Source of the DNA: Ga0077530 sp046293075
GTDB taxonomy: Bacteria > Pseudomonadota > Alphaproteobacteria > Rhizobiales > Hyphomicrobiaceae
Direction: 5' to 3'
Length of the DNA: 64,000 bases
Assembly: GCA_046293075.1 (NCBI GenBank)
Contig: JBKBPL010000015.1
Coordinates: forward strand, 30,011 to 94,010
Part shown: one piece after another, positions 59,695 to 64,000 of the stretch
How positions within the stretch are numbered: position 1 is the first letter of the stretch
Layout: each line of letters begins with the position of its first letter
Made by a program: the position numbers and the translations under genes
Notes under the pieces: generated by a model
The model's database searches: none
Told to the model about the DNA's origin: nothing
The model's input: the letters and a program-made list of their open reading frames with translations, nothing else

Positions 59695-61153
59695 GGCGGA
59701 AACGGATGAAGGGGTGCATCCGCTCGGCCACGGCGGCACCGTTGACACGGATATCTGCATCATCGGTGCGGGCTCCGGCGGCCTCTCGGTGGCCGCATCG
59801 ACCGTGCTGCTCGGGATGAAGGTCGTCCTGATCGAGAAGCACCTCATGGGCGGAGACTGCCTCAATACGGGGTGCGTTCCCTCCAAGGCGCTGATCGCGG
59901 CGGCACGGCGCGCGCACGAAATGCGCACTGCCGGGCCGTTCGGCATCATGCCGGTCACGCCACAGGTCGATCCGGCAGCCGTCAACGACCACATCAGATC
60001 CGTCATCGCGTCGGTCGCGCGCAACGACACTGTCGAGCGTTTCACGGGCATGGGCGTCCAAGTCATCCAGGCGCCGGCCCGCTTTCGCGACAAGAATACC
60101 GTCGAAGCCGGCGACATGCTCGTCAAAGCCTTCCGCTTCGTCATCGCCACGGGCTCGTCGCCGGCCGTGCCAGCGATCCCGGGCCTCGACAAGGTGCCCT
60201 ATCTCACCAATGAATCCCTGTTCGATGTTCGCGAGACCGTCGGCCATCTCATCGTCATCGGGGGCGGTTCGGTCGGCATGGAGATGGCGCAAGCCTATCG
60301 TCGTCTTGGCGCCAAGGTCACGGTACTCGAAGGCCTGAAGGCGCTTGGCCGGGATGATCCCGAGCTTTCCGATGTCGTGCTCAAGCATGTGCGCGCCGAG
60401 GGGCTCGATGTTCGCGAGGGCGTGCGGGTGGAGGGCGTCTCGGGCTGGCCCGGTGCCGTTCAGGTCACGCTCGCAGGGCCCGAGGGTCTCGCGACGGTGG
60501 AAGGCACGCACCTCCTCGTTGCCACGGGCCGCACGCCTAACGTCCAGGGTCTCAACCTGGAGGCCGCCGGCATCAAGTACGACAGCCGCGGCATCATGGT
60601 CAGCCGCGGCCTCGTGACCTCGAACCGCAAGGTCTTCGCCATTGGCGACGTCGTCGGCGGGCAGCAGTTCACCCATGTCGCCAACTATCACGCCGGCATC
60701 GTGTTTCGCCGGGCGCTGTTCCGCCTGCCGGCCAAGGTGCGCAGCGAGCTGATCCCCTGGGTCACCTTCACGGATCCCGAGCTCGCGCAGGTCGGGCTCA
60801 CCGAGGACCAGGCCCGCAAAATGCACGGTCAGATCCAGGTGTTCCGCTGGCCCTATCATGAGAACGACCGCGCCCAGGCCGAGCGGGCGACGGACGGGCT
60901 CATAAAGGTCGTGACCGACCGCAAGGGGCGCATCCTCGGCGCCGGCATTGTTGGTCGCGAGGCCGGCGAACTCATTCAAATTTGGTCGCTGGCCATTGCC
61001 CAGGGACTCAGAATAACGGCGATGACGCAGTGGATCGCCCCCTATCCGACCCTCGGCGAGATCAGCAAGCGGGCGGCCATGGGCACCTACGCCCTATCGG
61101 CCGGAAACCCCCTGGTGCGGAAGGTGGTTGGGGTCCTGCGCAAGCTCGGCTAG
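59681..61153 (+). CDS. FAD-dependent disulfide-oxidoreductase family protein (mercuric-reductase-like)
   Basis: The 490-residue flavoprotein has the FAD motif IIGAGSGGLSVAAS at residue 27, the redox-active pair GGDCLNTGCVPSK, the NAD(P) motif VIGGGSVGMEMAQAYRRLG and the FAD motif VFAIGDVVGG. At the C-terminus the dyad region reads APYPTLGE where dihydrolipoamide dehydrogenases have AHPT, so the general-base His is a Tyr, as in the MerA-like branch. The N-terminal HMA domain of MerA is absent. Overlap with the VTT gene implies a shared function, possibly redox at the membrane; the substrate is unknown. Confidence 0.88.
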   Translation: MQRSKAETDEGVHPLGHGGTVDTDICIIGAGSGGLSVAASTVLLGMKVVLIEKHLMGGDCLNTGCVPSKALIAAARRAHEMRTAGPFGIMPVTPQVDPAAVNDHIRSVIASVARNDTVERFTGMGVQVIQAPARFRDKNTVEAGDMLVKAFRFVIATGSSPAVPAIPGLDKVPYLTNESLFDVRETVGHLIVIGGGSVGMEMAQAYRRLGAKVTVLEGLKALGRDDPELSDVVLKHVRAEGLDVREGVRVEGVSGWPGAVQVTLAGPEGLATVEGTHLLVATGRTPNVQGLNLEAAGIKYDSRGIMVSRGLVTSNRKVFAIGDVVGGQQFTHVANYHAGIVFRRALFRLPAKVRSELIPWVTFTDPELAQVGLTEDQARKMHGQIQVFRWPYHENDRAQAERATDGLIKVVTDRKGRILGAGIVGREAGELIQIWSLAIAQGLRITAMTQWIAPYPTLGEISKRAAMGTYALSAGNPLVRKVVGVLRKLG

Positions 61154-61382
61154 AATGTCTGGGGATTTCCTGCCTGTGAAGGAGGGAATTCGGCCCCGGA
61201 GACCGCTGCGGTGCGGCCCCGCCGGCCGGCACCCTGCGGGCGACCGCGGCGCAGGATCGCTCCGGCGGCGCGGACGCAGATCGCACCGGCCTGACCGAAC
61301 GACCAGCACAAGCGGACGAGCTCGGTTGCAGGGCGCGCTCTGGCGCGCTCCGTACCGGCGCCTCTAAGGAGGGACGCGAGGT

Positions 61383-62900
61383 TTGGACCTGAAGGTCGAG
61401 CATTCTCTCGATGCCGGCACCGCGGCACCCCGCAGCGCCCGCGCGGTCGCCGCGCGCGTCAGGTCGCGCGTGCAGAAGCTCGGCCTGCCCGGCAAGCTGC
61501 TGATCCTTACGGTTGTATTCGTGATGCTGGCCGAGATCCTGATCTTCGTGCCCTCGGTCGCGAACTATCGCGTCAACTGGCTGACCGACCGGTTGCGCTC
61601 CGCCCAGCTCGCCTCGCTTGCTGCCGAAGCATCCCCGGAGGGTGCCGTGCCACAGGCTCTGCGCGATGAGCTGCTCCGTACGGCGCAGGTGCGTGCCGTT
61701 GCCCTCAAGCGCAATGATCAGCGCCAGCTCATCCTAGCCGCGGATCCGATGCCCGCGGTCGATGCGACCTATGATCTTTCTCCGTCCGCACCGGACGAGA
61801 TGATTTCCGAGTTCAGCCGACGCATGACGCTCGTGTGGGATGCGCTTGCCGTGCTCTTCTCCGCTGGCAATCGCACACTCCGCGTGATCGGCCTGCCGCA
61901 CGAAGGTGCCGGCGACCTCATCGAGGTGGTGCTGCCCGAGGCCCCGCTCAGGCAGGCCATGCTCAAGTTCGGCTTCAACATCCTCGTGCTCTCGATCATC
62001 ATCTCCGTCATCACGGCAGCCCTCGTCTATTTCGCACTCAACTGGCTGCTGGTCCGCCCGATGCTGCGCCTCGCCTCGAATATGCAGCGCTTCAGTGAGC
62101 GCCCCGAGGACGCGAGCCGCATCATCTCGCCGTCCGAGCGCAGGGATGAGATCGGCATCGCCGAGCGCGAGCTCGCCCACATGCAGTCCGAGCTTCACCA
62201 TCTGCTCAATCAGAGGAACCGCCTCGCGGCCCTTGGCCTCGCCGTGAGCAAGATCAATCATGACCTGCGCAATCTGCTCGCCAACACGCAGCTTCTCTCC
62301 GACCGCCTGATGTCGAGCCCGGATCCGACCGTCCAGAGCTTTGCGCCAAAGCTCATCGCCTCGCTCGACCGCGCAATCGCGTTCTGCAACGATACGCTGC
62401 GTTTCGGCCGCGCGGAGGAGCCGGCGCCGCGCCGCGAGCTCATTCCGCTTCGCTCGCTCGCGGAGGAGGTCGGCGATGGGCTCGGCCTCTCGCCCTCGAC
62501 GCGCGTCGTCCTCGCCATTGCCATCGACGACGATCTCATCGTCGATGCCGACCGGGACCAGCTCTACCGGGTGCTCTCCAACCTCGTGCGCAACTCGCTG
62601 CAGGCCATCGAGTCGCAGCGTAGCGAGAACCCCGGCATGATTACCATCGCGGCGTGGCGCGGCGCCGGGATAACGCATATCCGCCTGAGCGACACCGGTC
62701 CCGGCGTGCCCGAACGCGCCCGGGCCCATCTCTTCCAGGCGTTCCAGGGCTCGGCGCGCAAGGGCGGCACCGGCCTCGGCCTCACCATCGCGCGCGAACT
62801 CGTCGTTGCGCACGGCGGAGATCTCCGCCTTGCGGAAAGCGTCGAGGGGCGCGGCGCCGTCTTTGAGATCGACATCCCGGATCGCGGCCGAGCCGGCTAA
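61383..62900 (+). CDS. Sensor histidine kinase
   Basis: The 505-residue membrane kinase has helices at about 38-58 and 197-223 flanking a periplasmic sensor, a HAMP-like stretch, and a kinase core: phospho-acceptor His293 in NHDLRN, N box NLVRNSLQAI, G1 DTGPGVP and G2 GGTGLGLTIA. TTG 61383 with AAGGAGG ten bases upstream is the likely start. No response regulator is adjacent, so it is an orphan. The 229-bp leader holds no recognised element. Confidence 0.9.
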   Translation: MDLKVEHSLDAGTAAPRSARAVAARVRSRVQKLGLPGKLLILTVVFVMLAEILIFVPSVANYRVNWLTDRLRSAQLASLAAEASPEGAVPQALRDELLRTAQVRAVALKRNDQRQLILAADPMPAVDATYDLSPSAPDEMISEFSRRMTLVWDALAVLFSAGNRTLRVIGLPHEGAGDLIEVVLPEAPLRQAMLKFGFNILVLSIIISVITAALVYFALNWLLVRPMLRLASNMQRFSERPEDASRIISPSERRDEIGIAERELAHMQSELHHLLNQRNRLAALGLAVSKINHDLRNLLANTQLLSDRLMSSPDPTVQSFAPKLIASLDRAIAFCNDTLRFGRAEEPAPRRELIPLRSLAEEVGDGLGLSPSTRVVLAIAIDDDLIVDADRDQLYRVLSNLVRNSLQAIESQRSENPGMITIAAWRGAGITHIRLSDTGPGVPERARAHLFQAFQGSARKGGTGLGLTIARELVVAHGGDLRLAESVEGRGAVFEIDIPDRGRAG

Positions 62901-63060
62901 GATTCCGCGATTGCGGCGCACCGAACTGCGGCACGGCAACCATATGCGTAACGTGTGCCTCGCTTCCGCCACCCGTCCCCGCTAGGATTGGCCCTTACTG
63001 TGAGCCGGCGGAGCGGCGCCCCGGTTCGCCACGAAGTGGGGGCAAGACAGGGAGCTGGCC

Positions 63061-63714
63061 GTGGCCGACAAACGCCGCGACGCCCTTATTCAGGGCGACA
63101 CCATCGTCAAGGGCACCATTCTCAACGCGGGCGCGATCGACGTGTACGGCTACGTCGAAGGCAACGTCGCCGCGCAGGACCTGCGTGTGCACGAGGGCGG
63201 GCGGATCGCCGGCAAGCTCAGGGTCGACACGGCAGAGGTCCGCGGCACGCTTCAGGGCGAGGCGGTGGTCAAGCGGCTGATCAAGATCACCAGCACCGGC
63301 GTCGTGGAGGGCGATATCCGCTACGGCAGCATCTCGCTCGAAGCGGGTGGCGACCTGTCGGCGGAGCTCCGCAACATTCCGCCTGAAATTGCCGGCGATC
63401 TCGAGCTGGTGGTCTCGCGCGGGCAGTCCGTGACGGTGACCGTGATGGACCTCATGGCGATCGACCCGGACCACGGCGCCGACGCCCTCACCTTCACGGT
63501 CTCGAACCCGGTTGGCGGCTGGATCGCCATGACCGACGCGCCGCGCGATCCGGTCACGTCCTTCAGGCAGACGGACATCGAGGCCGGGAGCGTCCAGTTC
63601 GTGCATGATGGCACTGAAGGCCAGTGGGCGAGCTTCGATGTGGTGGTGGTGGACGGGGCCGGTGCGGCGTCCGGCGCCCCGCAGACGGTGAAAGTCGCGG
63701 TGCTGGCAAAGTAG
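63061..63714 (+). CDS. Bactofilin-type domain fused to a CSPG/cadherin-like repeat
   Basis: The 217-residue protein starts with a bactofilin (DUF583) beta-helix (about residues 1-105: IQGDTIVKGTILNAGAIDVYGYVEGNV and IRYGSISLEAGGDLSAELRN, read in parts). After a short link a CSPG-like repeat follows (about 112-217): LELVVSRGQSVTVTVMDLMAIDPDHGAD, TFTVSNPVGGWIA, SFRQTDIEAGSVQFVHDGTEG, ASFDVVVVDGAG. There is no signal peptide or membrane helix, although CSPG repeats are normally extracellular. GTG 63061 follows GGGAG by six bases. Possible role in cytoskeletal scaffolding or polymer organisation. Confidence 0.82.
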   Translation: MADKRRDALIQGDTIVKGTILNAGAIDVYGYVEGNVAAQDLRVHEGGRIAGKLRVDTAEVRGTLQGEAVVKRLIKITSTGVVEGDIRYGSISLEAGGDLSAELRNIPPEIAGDLELVVSRGQSVTVTVMDLMAIDPDHGADALTFTVSNPVGGWIAMTDAPRDPVTSFRQTDIEAGSVQFVHDGTEGQWASFDVVVVDGAGAASGAPQTVKVAVLAK

Positions 63715-63794
63715 CCTTCAGGGTGCTGGACAGCGCCCTGCCCAGCACCTATAAGGTCGCGGCTTGCGCGGGGCTTCGAGAGCTGCCGCGTTAC

Positions 63795-63870
63795 GCCCAG
63801 GTAGCTCAGTTGGTAGAGCATGCGACTGAAAATCGCAGTGTCGGTGGTTCGATTCCGCCCCTGGGCACCA
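63795..63870 (+). tRNA. tRNA-Phe (anticodon GAA)
   Basis: Acceptor stem GCCCAGG/CCTGGGC, D arm GCTC/GAGC, anticodon stem TGCGA/TCGCA with loop CTGAAAA (anticodon GAA), T arm with TTCGATT loop, discriminator A and encoded CCA ending at 63870. Confidence 0.97.
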
Positions 63871-63888
63871 TGCGCTTGAGGTCCATTC

Positions 63889-64000
63889 TGGACACATAGG
63901 TTACGTTTTATACCGGAGACATGGGTAACACTTTTGGTCCGAACGGGTTTTCGACCGGTTCGAGCCTGCATGTCTCGTCGTCGAAGTAGCCCAGATCATA
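63889..64000 (-). mobile_element. IS481-type insertion sequence, 3' end only (cut by window edge)
   Basis: The element's end appears to begin at TGGACACATAGG (63889), 18 bp downstream of tRNA-Phe. The transposase reads leftward into it, and the remainder lies beyond the window. Position at a tRNA 3' end is common for insertions, though IS481 elements are not tRNA-specific. Confidence 0.75.
63908..64000 (-). CDS. IS481-family transposase C-terminus (partial)
   Basis: Thirty residues are visible to a TAA at 63908: YDLGYFDDETCRLEPVENPF followed by GPKVLPMSPV. This closing segment is characteristic of many IS481-family transposases (DDE integrase core), which end with the same pattern. The catalytic core is outside the window, so activity cannot be judged. 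Confidence 0.82.
   Translation of the reverse strand, partial: YDLGYFDDETCRLEPVENPFGPKVLPMSPV

Overview
The window is GC-rich, gene-dense chromosomal DNA of an alphaproteobacterium, most likely Hyphomicrobiales/Rhizobiales. The evidence is a full-length GcrA cell-cycle regulator, a FixK/FNR-type box, high GC at third codon positions, and the succinylase-type DapD. No phage, plasmid origin or CRISPR array is visible. Mobile DNA is limited to one IS481-type end at the right edge and two copies of a 169-bp structured repeat.

Region 1 (1-31 kb) is dominated by aromatic and aryl-acid metabolism. It opens with the 3'-truncated gene of a fused indolepyruvate (arylpyruvate) ferredoxin oxidoreductase, which has a perfect FNR-type box upstream. 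After dapD, a secreted protein, an N-terminally extended TrmJ and tRNA-Glu comes an aromatic hydroxylase operon (VOC protein, FAD monooxygenase, DUF2783), divergent from a MarR regulator with a perfect 22-bp palindrome between them. Next is a phenylacetate locus. On the minus strand a Liv-type ABC transporter is followed by paaX and paaABCDE. On the plus strand paaG, paaI, paaK and a TetR regulator follow a perfect palindromic operator. A second Liv transporter with its own binding protein lies divergent from a TetR gene and an acyl-CoA ligase. Aryl acids could be imported, CoA-activated by PaaK or made from arylpyruvates by the oxidoreductase, then epoxidised by PaaABCDE. The later steps (paaZ, paaF, paaH, paaJ) are not in the window.

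Region 2 (31-45 kb) holds a penicillin-acylase-type Ntn hydrolase, a CecR-YbhGFSR-type drug export operon with its own palindromic operator, two alpha/beta hydrolases, tRNA-Leu, and a racemase/decarboxylase-like gene beside an N-carbamoyl-amino-acid hydrolase.

Region 3 (45-56 kb) carries a two-subunit sodium/solute symporter (DUF4212 plus SSS), small membrane proteins, a PilZ protein, nadD, the second copy of the 169-bp repeat, and an ABC transporter resembling GldA/GldF/GldG with a DUF4340 partner.

Region 4 (56-64 kb) has gcrA, glpK, a VTT-domain membrane protein overlapping a flavoprotein disulfide-reductase homologue, an orphan histidine kinase, a bactofilin fused to a CSPG-type repeat, tRNA-Phe and the start of an IS481-type element.

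Most starts were reassigned by eye to the codon with the best Shine-Dalgarno spacing. Function calls rest on motif recognition, not on database searches.
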